Part shown: positions 50,564 to 64,000 of the stretch, piece by piece
Layout: each line of letters opens with the position of its first letter
Numbering within the stretch: the stretch's first letter is position 1
NCBI GenBank assembly: GCA_014904985.1
Contig: MU129007.1
Coordinates: forward strand, 62,001 to 126,000
Direction: 5' to 3'
Length of the DNA stretch: 64,000 nucleotides
DNA from: Hydnum rufescens UP504
Lineage: Eukaryota > Basidiomycota > Agaricomycetes > Cantharellales > Hydnaceae
The notes under the pieces: generated by a model
Database searches by the model: none
What the model saw: only the letters and a program-made list of their open reading frames with translations
Told to the model about the DNA's origin: nothing
Position numbers and translations under genes: made by a program

Positions 50564-52637
50564 ATGCAGCACCATATCCCCCACTCATCTCTGTCCTCGA
50601 TGGACCGGCCACACCACTCGGACGAACGTCAGCAGCATTTCATCCAATCTGAAATTGTGGCGGGGCCCAGTCATGCTTCCCCACATCCAATGCTGATCGA
50701 AAAATTCGACGACTCCTCTATCCCCCGCATTCGAAAGAAAGGTGGACGTGGGCCGGGCAAAAAGGATAGCAAGGACAAGACCGGGATCTCCGTTCGGTAC
50801 ACACCTTTTCCCTTCACTTTGCCTATATCCTCTACCACCACTCAACGTGTCCATTGCGTGATTTCGCCCGACAGATGGGAGGAAGCTGATCTAACTGATC
50901 GCCTAATCAATGCTCTACACAGCAACGATCTTTGGGCGGGCGTGTTCATCGCGACTTCGACGGCCGAACATTCTCGAGCAGTCATTGGGATGCCCAAAAG
51001 CGATTTACAAAGGGAAATTGCAAGATATCTCTTCCATGACGACCCGCGTTTTGATCTCGATGACTCGCGCACAATCGACCTGCTCGGGACGAGCGTGAAA
51101 AATAAAGTAAACAAGTAAGTTTTGGACACGGAACTTTCGAATCCCGGGCCAATCATATTCCAACTCTTTTCAGAATCAGGAAGCTGTACAATGAATGCAA
51201 GGACGAATTGGGATCCGCGGCAAACACGTTGAATGACGAACATGATATTTCGCCCGATTCGGATCTTTCTCGTGTATGGGGTACGTTTCCCGCCTTTGTT
51301 TTCGTTCTCATAGCTACCCTGCTCACCAACCTACTCGATGCCAGCCCGCGTCAAGGACAAGTTGCCCCAGTTCTTCCAAGTTCGCGACATAATGAATCGT
51401 CCCGTTGTCTCTGCGCAGGCGTTAGACATGTCCCCTATCGCAGACTCACCCACTGGAGGGGGTGGATTTCGAGGACTCAACAGATCTGTCAGCACCCCCT
51501 TCCCTATTGAGGTATGCGAGTCTGTTGGATCACTCGCGATTGCTCCTAGCATCTTAGCCTCTTCGTAATCTCAGACTGGGGGAATGGGATATACGGCCTC
51601 TCCAATACTCTCTCCGATTCAATCCAATAATGGTCGCCAGCATTCGTCGTATCCCCGTTATTATCCCCTCCCCTCCCTCCTCCAGCCCTCGTCCTTCCTT
51701 TGTTTCTGGTTACTCTCTTAATTCACCATCAAACCCGGAAGCCAGTGGTTCCAATTCGACCAACCATCAACAGCTAGTCCCTCTAGTGGATCAGGTGCAT
51801 ACGGTTTCTACTTCCTTTAATAATAATAGCAATACACGGTTTTCCCGTGGTTCGGTTATTGTGCGTCTTGATGCTTGTCGATATTGGTTTCTGACCGAGC
51901 TAATAGATCACACCTAACGATGCTTTGTGTAGCCAGACTCCCAACGTGGCGTCTCGCCACCTTTCTCCCAAGTTGAGGGTGATGGCGGATCCACTTCTCA
52001 CTCCTCTCCTGGAACAACTGATCCTCCCTCGCCTCCGTTATCCCAAACGATGTTCACCCTTTTTCGTGCGCTAGATAGCCGCAAGCGGAGTCGCGAAGAG
52101 CATCAAGTCAGTCTTAAGCGGCTCAAACTCGAACATCGTGAACGCGACAAGGAGCGGGAGGAGCGCGAGCGCGTCAGGTGGCACGAACGTGAGGTCTTAA
52201 GACTCCAGATACAATTGGAACGCGCCAAACGAGGAGAAACGGCGACAGACATCGGTGAAGAAGATGATTTTAGTCCACATCGCGACCCTACAGGCACCGT
52301 GATCGCGGGCGCCAATAGTGGTGGTGTCGGGAGTAGTACTGGGGTCGGCGGCGGAAGCGGAGAAATGGCGCCACTGCAGCATCTGCAACACCATCTGGAG
52401 TCCCACGAGCGCGAGCGCGAAGACGACCCGAGGCTGGATCTCGGTGGCGCGACCCATCATCATCAGCAACATCTCCAACCGCAGCATGTATCTCAACATT
52501 TGCATCGTCACCACTCCCACCATGGCCTTCATACTGCTGGATCTACCGATGGGCTGGGCTCCGGTGGTGCAGGGGATGCTACTATGGACGCCTTAGCTAA
52601 TCTTCGCAGCGAAGGCTCCAGCAATTTGCGATCCTGA
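50564..52637 (+). CDS. unrecognised protein with C-terminal coiled coil
   Basis: No known family recognised. The first exon (to 51113) has a short basic stretch (RIRKKGGRGPGKKDSKDK) and then a globular-looking region with VHCVISPDRWEEADLTDRLI, LWAGVFIATSTAEHSRAVIG, MPKSDLQREIARYLFHDDPR and VKNKVNKIRKLYNECKDEL, joined over a clean intron (51114-51173). RVKDKLPQFFQVRDIMNRP follows. The C-terminal half is Ser/Pro-rich, then has a strongly charged predicted coiled coil (about 52070-52240, starting RKRSREEHQVSLKRLKLEHR) and a Gly- and His-rich tail. The layout (basic patch, small conserved domain, coiled coil) would suit a nuclear or chromatin protein, but this is inference. It starts 374 bases from the divergent gene on the minus strand. 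The join around 51,640 is uncertain. Confidence 0.55.
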
Positions 52638-52644
52638 CTCCTGA

Positions 52645-55140
52645 TGCGACTGTCGAAGACCGAATACAGTCAAATCTATCGATCGTATATCAGCTAACAG
52701 TTATAAGACCCCATCAATATACTTTTTATCACACAACTCATCTATGTATCCGCTTATTGTAGACATCATTCCTTTTTCCGCATGACATCCCTTGCCTCGA
52801 TTCATCATATTGTCACCTAATCCTACCTTTGTTATAAACCCCCACCCCCTCATCACTCGGTTTCAACGCATACACTTTCGCACCCTCCTTTTACTTCTCT
52901 CCATGACGCGGGCACGGACGTTTTCGTTTTCTCTGGGCGGCCCACTAGCAAAGCATCCCTTTCGACTTTCTGCGTCCGGTACACATTTTCCATTTTCAGC
53001 CACAAAATGCACCTTGAAGGGGCATACTAGCCCGATCTGTAGTGCCTCCCGGGTGCTCTGATCCTTACTGTATCTGCTCGACCCACTATGCACAGACTGA
53101 GATAATCCACCGTCGGAGCACGGGGATGAAGACATTGTTTTTGCAATTTGCTGTTGTCTTCGGAGTCGGGCCGGATAAAAAAATAATTAGTCTTGGAATC
53201 ATCTTGAGTTCCGAATCTGGCAGGTAGAATATCGTGAGGAAACTTTCCTGAACATTCAATCCACGGGACAAAAAATCAAAACGAGATAGAATAAAAAATA
53301 CCCAAAGCCAAAAAAACCCATAGGATGAGAAACTGACCGGTATTCTTCGGCGGCATAGATCCACAGCATTCGAAGGGTTCTCGAGACGATGAAATGCATA
53401 TGAGGGGGAGACGAATAAGAGGGGATTCACGCCGAGGCTGTCGTCAAAGTAGATTTGGTTGCGAGTCCATGGAGAGGCTTTCCATCGCCGAGCTTCCAGA
53501 CGGGCAATCGCGAACTGTACAGTAGGCAAGGCAAGTACGGTAAACAAACTTTTGGTGCTTGGGGAAAAGGAAAAGAACGTAGCACCACGGTTACTGCCAG
53601 GGGTGCCTTTGTTCCTCGCCCTCATCATCATGACATGGCAAGAGACCGATCAGTTCCGGGACCGATATTGGTCCCATTTTGTCTCCCCCAGATAGGCTTG
53701 AGTAGAAACGCGGGAATCCCTGTGTACACCCCCTGGATGGAGTGCTACCAGGAATAAATCCAAAGAAGCTCCCCTGGTGCTCCAGAGACTAACGAGGGAT
53801 TGGAACGAATCTCCGGTGAGCCAAATATTCTGAAAGGGTGCTGAGCGAGTTATTGGGGTCTTCTCAAGAGTCAGGGCTTGTCAAACAATTGTCCTGTCAA
53901 TAAGCAGGAGAGAAGGTCGTGAAAAAGCTGCATATTCTATTGTTAAAGGCCGAGCCTTGGTAACTATTCGGTTCGAGCACGGAGCGCTGGGAATCCTTGG
54001 TGGCACCATGCCGAGGCTCGAGAAGCACCCAAATTCTGGCTCTCACGATAATGAGGAAATGCCACGAGCATTCGATCCATTTGGCAGAAACGGAAATTCG
54101 CTTGCGCTGCACATGCTTGCGGGGTCGGTGAGGGTTGGTGGAGGGCATGGATCAAGGGCGTGATTCATTCCAGTCTGAATTCGGGTTCTGCGATCTATCT
54201 AAGCGATCAGGGCAGATTGAGAGCCTGGTCAGTGCCAAAAATGGGGACATGCAAGATCAAATTAGTAAACCATACTAAGGCTGTGGCCCACTAGGTTCGC
54301 TGACATAAGCCCCCCCTCTCCCCCAAGAAGGGAGTTATTAGAATAGCATTGTCCATTTTACGCGCAGGAGAAGAAAGCTCCGGGATCGGTATCCCGTGAA
54401 GGAATTCCAGGCCGAAGAGCCCAAGCCTTTGAGCGTTGATCGGGCATCCGACAAGACGGCCGCATCCAGAGTACTACTGCTGTTTGGATCAAATATTGGG
54501 AGGAGGGGGAATATGCTAGTATGAAACCCGGGATCCGGAGGTGAGGCAGGGAAGCAAGTGAATGCGGATCTATCCGGAATGACTGTATTGGGCCACACGT
54601 TTAGATGCCGGCACACTTCGGGTGACGTCTTACGTAATATTTGTGTCTAGATTCTATGAAAACTTTCTTTGGGTCCTTCACAGCCTTGGAACGGTTTCAA
54701 GGTTACAAGTCTAAATATTCTCTCCCATTGTTCGTTCGACCGGTCACATCATGGTGACCCCGATTTCGGCTCCTGGGGACCCGCCTTGCCCGCCGAACGG
54801 TCTGACAATGGCACCGCCGGTGGCATTCTACTAACTTACTTTTTCGCAAATACTCCCTGACGCAAATCTAGGTGCCACGGAAGGGGAACAAGCTCAATCT
54901 GGCATGTACAATAACAAACCCTGACATGCACCTTTGCCTCAAAGCTAGCATTTCACGATCGATGGTTATGAGGCCATGGTCCCGGGACTTGTCGTATACG
55001 TATGAAGTAGGCTTCGCCATGCCAGGCATGGCTCAGGAATTTCTACTGTGTTTTGCATGGTCAAGATGATTACCAATTGCATTCGTATTTGATTGGGGTC
55101 GTTTTCTTCCCACAATTACACAGTCTGGAGGCCTTTGACA
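52645..55140. other. interval without a supported gene
   Basis: No gene is supported here. A minus-strand open frame at 53086-53631 (181 codons) has a coding-like middle (QIYFDDSLGVNPLLFVSPSY), and 53640-53760 minus reads GSFFGFIPGSTPSRG, so a small unrecognised gene at about 53090-53760 is possible. The rest is AT-rich or short-framed, with no repeats or transposon ends seen. Confidence 0.35.
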
Positions 55141-55146
55141 CAAACG

Positions 55147-56145
55147 TCAAACGAATCCGAACCAGTACTTCTCGAGGCTCCCAACCACGTCTTCCGGTTT
55201 GGCAGGGGCGGAAAAGTCTACTCGTCCAATAGTTGTCCTTCCCTCAAAGAAATGCTTGTACCAGTATTTTTCGTCCTCGAACATCTTGTCCTCTGGAAGG
55301 GGGGGAAGAGATGCACTCGCCGCCGTAGGGGTGGGAGAACGGAACCACTCGGGCTTAAACCCTGTAGTTCTTGAGTACAATGTCAGTGACGAAGAATCGT
55401 TGCATCGAGCCATTTCCTCAACTCAATCGGTTCTCCTTGATACGAGTGGACTGCGACTGCCTTCGCGAAGATGACTGATTCGCTGCCATCGATAACGACG
55501 TGAAATCCCCCTGCGTCATGAAAATCCAATGCTTGAACACCACCGCCGGTTTGAACCTGAGTCATGCCACTCAGAAGTAGCTCTGAATTATACCAGGGGG
55601 GGAATATCCCTCACCTCTACCACCTCCTTAGCTACCTGGAATGGATCGTCGCCTGGGTTGAACGGTGCGACGAACGGTATCAGACGACCAGCGCCGAACC
55701 CCTCTTTCGACCAAGGAAGTAATATCTAGCCAATCGATACGGCCGACCAAAAGATAAGCCAACAGAATGCCAGAGGCCGATGGCAGCAACGTAACCTACC
55801 TTCTGGTTGACTTTGTCGAACACAAACACATTGACCGTGTTGATTTCGGATGTGGGCTGGGGCAGCCATTCAGGTCTACCTCCGGCTTCGGCCACACCAG
55901 TGAAGGTGAATTTCTCAAGGCCAGGGGGTACCGTGAACGCCATCAAAGTTGCAGGGTGGTGCTTCGGATCATCACGTGGATCCCCAATGGTTAAATGTTG
56001 TTTGGTCCCAAAGCCGCCTAAATCAAGCTGGATATATTGCGGTGAGTCCGCGACGTTGGGGGCGCATATTGGACGGTGTCCCACGCTGTGGTACCAGAGG
56101 ATTTTGAGGGGGAATTATTGCACTAATGTGACCAAGATGTGACAT
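55147..56145 (-). CDS. unrecognised small conserved-looking protein
   Basis: Exons on the minus strand read SPQYIQLDLGGFGTKQHLTI with FTVPPGLEKFTFTGVAEAGG and EINTVNVFVFDKVNQK (55800-56080). Next are ITSLVERGFGAGRLIPFVAP and NPGDDPFQVAKEVVE (55617-55725), then a third exon GGGVQALDFHDAGGFHVVID through AVHSYQGEPIELRKWLDATI, ending at a stop at 55383. Immediately beyond, another open segment reads FKPEWFRSPTPTAASASLPP and FEDEKYWYKHFFEGRTTIGR and ends at 55147. A 29-base GT-AG gap would join the two in frame, but that is shorter than usual introns. The N-terminus is also unclear: an ATG at 56145 precedes the first exon in a different frame. Two beta-rich segments are suggested. I do not recognise the family. 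The divergent transporter gene starts about 150 bases away. Confidence 0.5.
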
Positions 56146-56291
56146 GTAATGCATTCCGAAATCCTAGATTTCAAGATTGCGCAGTCGCCAGATCTAGAGA
56201 ATCATGAGCAATTTTTTATAATTCCCACGGTGTAGACTTGAGCCAGTCAATCGGTGTCACGAGTCTATAGGAGACGCGAGTTGCCGAAGCT

Positions 56292-57589
56292 ATGCATATG
56301 CCCAATTCGCGTGGTGAGGCCCTTAGTGTCTTCCTTGCGATATTACAGACGACAGCTGGCCAATGGGCCACAATTTCTGCCCTGATATTTGGTGGATGCT
56401 GCAGGCAAGTAAATAATATTCCGACGTGTTCAACCTTTACTCATAGAAGTGTGTGAAGTAATGCTTGGACACTGGAATTGGCGACCTCGCGCAATCCGCA
56501 TGCGGGGTCTTTGATCACATTTGCCAGTTTGTCATTGTTGCGATTTTGGGTGTTCGAAAGAGGATAATCGTGACGACCCATGGGATACCACAGGGGGACC
56601 AGAAGAAATTGTCCGTGTTTGCCCGGATACGACGCATCCGCCCTCGTCCTCTGGCCGTGCCAATTTCGCGCTGGCTCATACAAGTCATGCTATTTCTCTC
56701 TGTTTCATTATTGAACAACGCGGCCTTTGGATATCGTGTGCCAATGGCTGTGCACATCGTTTTTCGAAGCGGTGGATTGGTCGTCAATATGATTTTGGGA
56801 CGGCTCGTGTTGGGTCGCAGATATCGATGGTCTCAAGTTATTGCAATCATCCTCATTTCCGTGGGGATTGGAGCTGCAACCGCATCTGGGGCCGGACCAC
56901 CCACAAATGAGTCGACCATGGGACCATCGTATGCCGATTTCGGCATTGGTATCTTGATGCTTTCTCTTGCCCTTGTCCTATCCACCTTCCTTGGGTTTTC
57001 GCAAGAAAGCACGTACGGGAAGTATGGTCGGCACTGGGAGGAAGGAATGTTTTTCTTGCATTTCCTGGCGTTACCTATGTTTGCATTCGTTAAGGACGAC
57101 CTGGTCAGACAGATCCGCTTTGCAAATTCCACCGAACATATGTCTCTCCTCGAACTTATACACGTGTCGTTCAAGGCGATTGGCGCACATCACCTCTTCT
57201 CCCCAGTGTTCCCCAGTCCTGCTCTATCGCCATCAGCTCCTCGGCGGCCCGTTTGGTTACGTACGTCGTCCCCGCCTTCAATATCGACTCTCACGATCCC
57301 CATTTTCTGGATTCATCTATTACTTAATGTGTTCACGCAGTTTATCTGCGTGGCTGGCGTAAACCGCCTAACGTCTCGCGTGTCGTCACTCACTGTCATC
57401 CTTGTTCTTTCGCTTCGCAAGGCTATATCACTCATCATCAGCGTAGTGATTATTGGAAGGAGCTCTGGGAATGCACAGCTTTGGGGTGGTTCCGCTGTTG
57501 TTTTGATTGGCACGGTGCTGTACACTTTGGGGAGTGGTGAAACAGTCAAGAAGGATGAACACAACGCAGATAATGCGAAGAATAGGTAA
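56292..57589 (+). CDS. YEA4: UDP-N-acetylglucosamine transporter-like (UAA family)
   Basis: A Golgi/ER nucleotide-sugar transporter of the SLC35B4/Yea4 type, which in yeast moves UDP-GlcNAc for chitin synthesis. Exon 1 reads EALSVFLAILQTTAGQWATI and ends in FGGCC. A GC-AG intron (donor gcaagt, about 56403-56450) leads to SNAWTLELATSRNPHAGSLI. After another intron come PRPLAVPISRWLIQVMLFLS, VSLLNNAAFGYRVPMAVHIV and FRSGGLVVNMILGRLVLGRR, the core motif of the family. GILMLSLALVLSTFLGFSQE and YGKYGRHWEEGMFFLHFLAL follow. The last helices include FWIHLLLNVFTQFICVAGVN, RLTSRVSSLTVILVLSLRKA and LWGGSAVVLIGTVLYTL. About ten membrane helices are expected. The C-terminus is short, polar and Lys/Asn-rich. 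The intron near 56550 is the least certain. Confidence 0.88.
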
Positions 57590-58066
57590 CTTCAAATCTG
57601 GCTTTGGTCTGAGACATCTAGCTAGTAGACGAGGAAATTAGCGCGGATCTGGAGGGGGTGCTAAATCGTGTCATCATATTGTCTCCTCATTTTCATCATT
57701 TGCCACTCTGACACAGTACTTGACATACAACCTGCGTCGAGATCAACAGCACTGCATATCAGGAGAATTGCACGACCAAGCACATCGTTACATGTTTCCA
57801 CCTCGCCCGGTTCACGTCTTTCTATTGGGTCCCGCGAATAAGACAGGCTATCTTCCAAATCAGGGTTTATATTAATACGAGGAAGTGCTAACTACAGACT
57901 GAGGCTTTGGGAGCCACACATAACCTCTCGAAGTATCCAGGATTAAGTGAGCAAATGAGAATGTTCCCACGGTGTACAGTTCTTAATTCGGCAATGAGCG
58001 GTTGTTGCTAGTTTGGCGTCACCAAAACAACACCAAACATTGTTTGTTCTCCCATCCGCTCCGGCG

Positions 58067-59789
<1,723 letters not shown>

Positions 59790-60002
59790 CATCTACTTTG
59801 GGATTCATCTGTCCAAGATCATATATGCTTTATGCCGCAGTACATGCTAGCATCGGACTATGGCTCCACCCCCAAGTTCTTTACATTTATTCCCCACTCC
59901 TCACTTGGCATAGTTTTGTTTTCTTCATCATTCCCAGACATCCAGTGCGCACACAATGAGTTATAACAAAGCAAACTGCTTGGGGTATGGACCGGCTATG
60001 CT

Positions 60003-61881
60003 TTAAATAACGCCGAGTTCCCTCAATTCTTTAACACGTTCGATCGGGTATTCGAGATCCTGGGTGAGAACCTATGAAGGTGCCACGGAGTGTCGTGAAA
60101 TCAGGAAGTAAGCAAAGAAAATGTACATACTTCTTCGGTGTGCTGCGAGAGCCACGGGGGAGCCCGGAGGACAGGCATCTTAGTCCCGTTATACGATACG
60201 GGGGGAGCAGCTAGCCTGATCTTTCCAGCTCGAGGATGCTATGGAGACCAAAACGCGGGTGTGAGAATCACGCTTCAGTGGAAACACCAAGAGGGCCAGA
60301 GGGAAAGCAGAGAACGAAGTGTGACGCACGTCTACTTCTACTGTAACATTTCGTGCTATAGCTTGAGGATGCGCGAACGTCTGGGGTATATCATTGATTG
60401 GCCCAAATGGGATGCTGGATCAGAGTACTTGTCATCATCTGTAGCCTGGCACTCCAGCAGAGCTGTCGCCTATCAGTGGATGCGCCATTAACATGGAAAC
60501 GCACCCCATGTTTTCGAAGGCTTTGAGCCAATGATCGCGACTTTCTTCCATCAATGTATCAGTGATAATCTGCACCAGTGCCTCACGATTCTCGACACGA
60601 AGCGTGTTGGTTGCGAAGCGAGGGTCACTCAGGAGATCGGGTCGCTTGAGGACTGACCCGGCGAGGCTCGCAAACTAACCCATGCGCACTTTCAGCTCCT
60701 GGGACAGAAATAAGTGTGGGTTCCTGACCTGCTTGTTGTTCCCTGCACCGATCATTAAGAAGCCGTCTCTACAGGGAAATACTTGGTACGGTACGATGGA
60801 AGGATGCGCCGTTCCATGTCGACTTCCCTCCTTGTTCGCAATGAGATAGGCCGAGGCGATATTTGCCAATCCAGCTATCTAAAAGCCTGATTAGATAAGA
60901 TACGAGATGAAATACAAGTAGACGCATGCCTGAGTTTCAAATAGATTGCAGTCAATCCACACGCCTTTTCCAGTTTGCTGGCGGGATAGGAGCGCGGCAA
61001 GGATGGCGCCGTGGGCGTATAATCCGGTAGATATATCGGTCACTGCTACTCCCACTTTGTTCGGAAGCCCGCCGGGTTCTCCTGTACTAGTTCAATCTTA
61101 GTAGAATGATTCTCCAGAGAGAAACAGGGATCAGGACAGCACACATATGCATAAGTCCAGCCTCCGCCTCGATGACGACATCATATCCTGGATTTTTGGC
61201 GAAGGGGCCTGTTTGACCAGTATCCTGTCAAGAAGGAACAAGAAAACTTGTTAAGCCTCTCATGATCCACACTACTTTGAATCCATACCAGTTATAGACG
61301 TGTATATAAGCCGTTCGTTGATCTTCCGGCAGTCATTCCAGCCAAGACCCACCTCAGAAAGTTTTCCCGGGACAAAATTCTCCACGAGAATATCGGCCTT
61401 GCGGATGAGATCATGCAGCACTTCGCGACCTTGAGGATGTTTGAAATTAATGGCACAGGAACGTTTGTTTCGATTCACCGCGAGAAAGTAGGCCGATTCT
61501 GGGGGCAAATGTGACGATTCTTCGGGCGCATCCTCAAGAAGAGGTGCGGACGGAGGATTCCAAGAGCCTGATAATCAGAATATTGAAACCATGCATCTTG
61601 CCGAGAAACATTGGTGGACAAACGCGTATCGTCCCCGCGTTTTGGTTCCTCGATTTTAATTACATCGGCGCTAAAGGTTGTCATATGGCTCAATTTGGTC
61701 CAATTACAGATCTACTGGTACGAACCCAAGGTCTGCTAGTAGCATAGTCGCAGTCGGTCCAGCGAGCACCCGCGTTAGATCGACGACTCGAAGACCTCTA
61801 AGCGGAGGAGCTATCAGGTGGACCCGGCGTGAACCACCGAGAACATCGCCCCTGCTTGGGCTTGCCGCGCATCAAAGCCAT
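60003..61881 (-). CDS. class III CoA-transferase, SUGCT-like
   Basis: A CaiB/BaiF-family CoA-transferase closest in motif content to succinyl-CoA:glutarate CoA-transferase (animal SUGCT), a mitochondrial enzyme. Exons read [112 protein letters not shown] (containing the catalytic Asp), [40 protein letters not shown] and a last exon ending [12 protein letters not shown] at 60003. Many short introns interrupt it. The start is uncertain: the ATG at 61881 opens a basic leader that could be a mitochondrial presequence, but a short intron is then needed before PLRGLRVV. It is head to head with KGD1, another succinyl-CoA enzyme. Confidence 0.85.
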
Positions 61882-62451
61882 GAGTGAGGTGGTACTGCGT
61901 GAAACGACCGCCATTGTTGGAAACTAAAGTCGCCCTCCGCCTCGGGGACGTGAGAACTCGGCTCATTTGGCAACCTCGGCCGGGTCCGGATCAAGTTATT
62001 TATATCCATAAGAAGTAGAAATTGGATGGATAGTCGCGTAGGCGGCTCGGCTCGGTCATCACCTTTTGCATTATTCAAACCTCGCTCCAGTTAAGTTCGA
62101 ATTAAGCGCCCATTCCAGCACTCCGGCAGGACGTTCGGGAAGTCCCGTTTTGGCTTTTCCTGGACATTATTTCACATCCCCACCCTCTCCCCCAGATGGA
62201 GCATACTCTCGCACACGGGAAGTCAGAAATTCCCTTTTTTGGAATTCCCCAGTATCTTCTTCGAATCCGCTCGGAGATTGTCCAATAGCTTTAAAATATT
62301 ACTCATACTGTAGTGCTGGTGTTGAGTCGCTGGGTAACGGAATTATCCCTCAACAAAAGTCCGGCCTATTTTTTTTTACGAGACGACGGATCCAAATTTC
62401 CTAGCAACTTCAATACTTGCTTTCATACCCCTGGCTTTTCGCGCTTCCTGG

Positions 62452-64000
62452 ATGTTGCGCAAAGGGGCTCTCTCTCGTCTCTCCCAAGTGGCTCGATGCC
62501 GCCCTCCATCTGGTGTTCTCGCCTCAAGGCCGCTCGTGTCATCTGCACCTGCCAATGCAGTCGCAGCGAGCCCATCTCCTAACGATGCTTTTGCGACTGG
62601 AAACAATGCGTACTATGCTGAGGAGATGTACCGACGCTGGAGGGAAGATCCCTCCTCTGTACATGCGTCCTGGGACGCCTATTTTTCCGGTCTTGAGACT
62701 GGCCTTCCAAGCTCTGAGGCTTTCCGGCCACCACCAGGTTTGATCGACGTTCCCACCCTGCTGATGGGGTACCCACTTTAGATTTTAGAGGTGGTAGAGA
62801 TATCGGCGACCATCTCAAGGTTGGTCTATACGTTGCCATCTATGCCGATGTAATGAATTTCTCTCCTTTCTCATTGCAGGTCCAACTTCTCGTCCGGGCG
62901 TACCAAGTTCGTGGTCACCATGTCGCCGAACTTGACCCTCTTGGTATGCTCGATGCAGACTTAGAACACGTTGCCCCCGCGGAGCTTGAGCTGAGCCATT
63001 ATGGCTGGACCGGAGCGTGACCTGGACAAAGTTTTTAATCTCGGTCCAGGGATACTCCCCCATTTTGCCAAGGATGGTCGCGCCCAAATGACACTACAGG
63101 AGATTATCGAAACCTGCCGAAGCATATACTGTACGCACAGTCTTAGCCAATGTCATCAACACCTATTTCATCTGCTGCCTAATTCGTGTCTGTAGGCGGG
63201 CACATCGGCATCCAGTATGTTCACATCCCGTTTCGAGACCAATGTGATTGGATCCGAGAAAGGATTGAAATTCCAAGACCTTGGAACTACACCGTCGACG
63301 AGAAACGGATGATCCTCGACCGCCTTATGTGGTCTGAGCTCTTCGAAAATTTCATTGCCAGCAAATACCCAAATGAGAAGCGCTTTGGCCTTGAGGGTTG
63401 CGAAGCCCTTATCCCCGGCATGAAGGCTCTCATTGACCGTTCCGTGGACCAGGGCGTCAAATCCATCGTTATGGGAATGCCACATCGTGGTCGTCTCAAC
63501 GTACTCGCCAACGTCATTCGAAAACCAATCGAGGCTATTCTGAATGAATTCTCCGGGACTGCCGAGGCAGATGACAGTGCTGGTGGCGACGTAAAGTACC
63601 GTGAGTTGCCCGTGGAAGGGGAGTCAATCTCGTCACTAACATTTCCCCAGATCTCGGTGCCAACTATGTGCGACCGACACCGAGTGGGAAAAAAGTCGCA
63701 CTGTCGCTTGTCGCCAATCCATCCCATCTTGAAGCCGAGGATCCCGTGGTTCTCGGAAAGACTCGCGCTCTACAACACTTTGAGAATGATGAAAGGAACA
63801 CAATACAGCCATGGCCGTCCTTCTCCATGGAGATGCTGCATTCGCTGGGCAAGGTGTCGTCTACGAGACGTTAGGGATGCACAGTCTTGCTCAGTACGGT
63901 ACGGGTGGTACCATCCACCTCATTGTCAACAACCAGATCGGATTCACTACTGACCCTCGTTTCGCTCGTTCGACACCATACCCATCTGACATTGCAAAGT
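62452..64000 (+). CDS. KGD1: 2-oxoglutarate dehydrogenase E1 (5' part, runs off window)
   Basis: The TPP-dependent E1 of the TCA-cycle 2-oxoglutarate dehydrogenase complex. The start [20 protein letters not shown] is a mitochondrial presequence. Then come [128 protein letters not shown] and [60 protein letters not shown] and [20 protein letters not shown] (TPP-binding region) follow, up to the end of the window. Three single-base frame changes (near 62,757, 63,010 and 63,798) interrupt otherwise perfect conservation, while splice sites are intact. The pattern points to consensus errors rather than a pseudogene. Roughly half of the protein lies beyond 64,000. Confidence 0.93.

Noticed and set aside
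62452..64000. KGD1 as a pseudogene because of three frame changes
   Set aside because: Conservation is complete on both sides of each break, splice sites are intact, and KGD1 is an essential respiratory gene normally in single copy; consensus error is the simpler explanation.

Overview
The window is nuclear DNA of a filamentous basidiomycete fungus, most likely an Agaricomycete. The evidence is dense protein-coding genes on both strands, each broken by many short introns (about 45-75 bases, GT-AG with a few GC-AG), fungal versions of housekeeping proteins, and families expanded in mushrooms (a DUF6533 membrane protein, an F-box protein). Exon boundaries below were read by eye, so most gene spans are start-to-stop spans that include introns, and internal boundaries are approximate.

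Layout. 1-3.1 kb is gene-poor and holds a decayed Aurora-type kinase copy plus a possible P450 relic. 3.2-8.8 kb: DUF6533 protein, DCAF4-like WD-repeat protein and F-box protein, all plus strand. 9.0-18.4 kb (minus): UFD2 (E4 ubiquitin ligase), an unrecognised small gene and the TFIIIC TPR subunit. 18.5-20.7 kb (plus): a probable Rrn5-type RNA polymerase I factor, head to head with TFIIIC. 21.0-25.0 kb (minus): ILV3 (valine/isoleucine synthesis) and ARO7 (chorismate mutase). 25.4-27.1 kb: a Cdc25/rhodanese-like phosphatase convergent with COX20, whose 5' leader carries a 439-bp inverted-repeat element. 27.9-35.4 kb (minus): nickel transporter, divergent septin and a Zn2Cys6 regulator. 35.4-39.1 kb is gene-poor. 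39.1-46.98 kb: RTP1 and RIO1 head to head, then RPT5 convergent with RIO1. 47.9-56.1 kb: three proteins I do not recognise. 56.3-64 kb: UDP-GlcNAc-type transporter, Aurora kinase, a SUGCT-type CoA-transferase and the 5' part of KGD1, which runs off the window.

Functional themes are protein turnover (UFD2, RPT5, DCAF4-like, F-box), transcription and ribosome production (TFIIIC, Rrn5-like, RTP1, RIO1), amino-acid synthesis (ILV3, ARO7) and mitochondrial metabolism (COX20, KGD1, CoA-transferase). Several pairs share short divergent promoters. I found no CRISPR, rRNA or convincing tRNA. The strongest unusual observations are the element in the COX20 leader, the Aurora pseudogene with its intact paralogue in the same window, a cluster of GTCAC boxes upstream of RPT5, and recurrent one-base frame breaks in conserved genes that look like consensus errors rather than biology.
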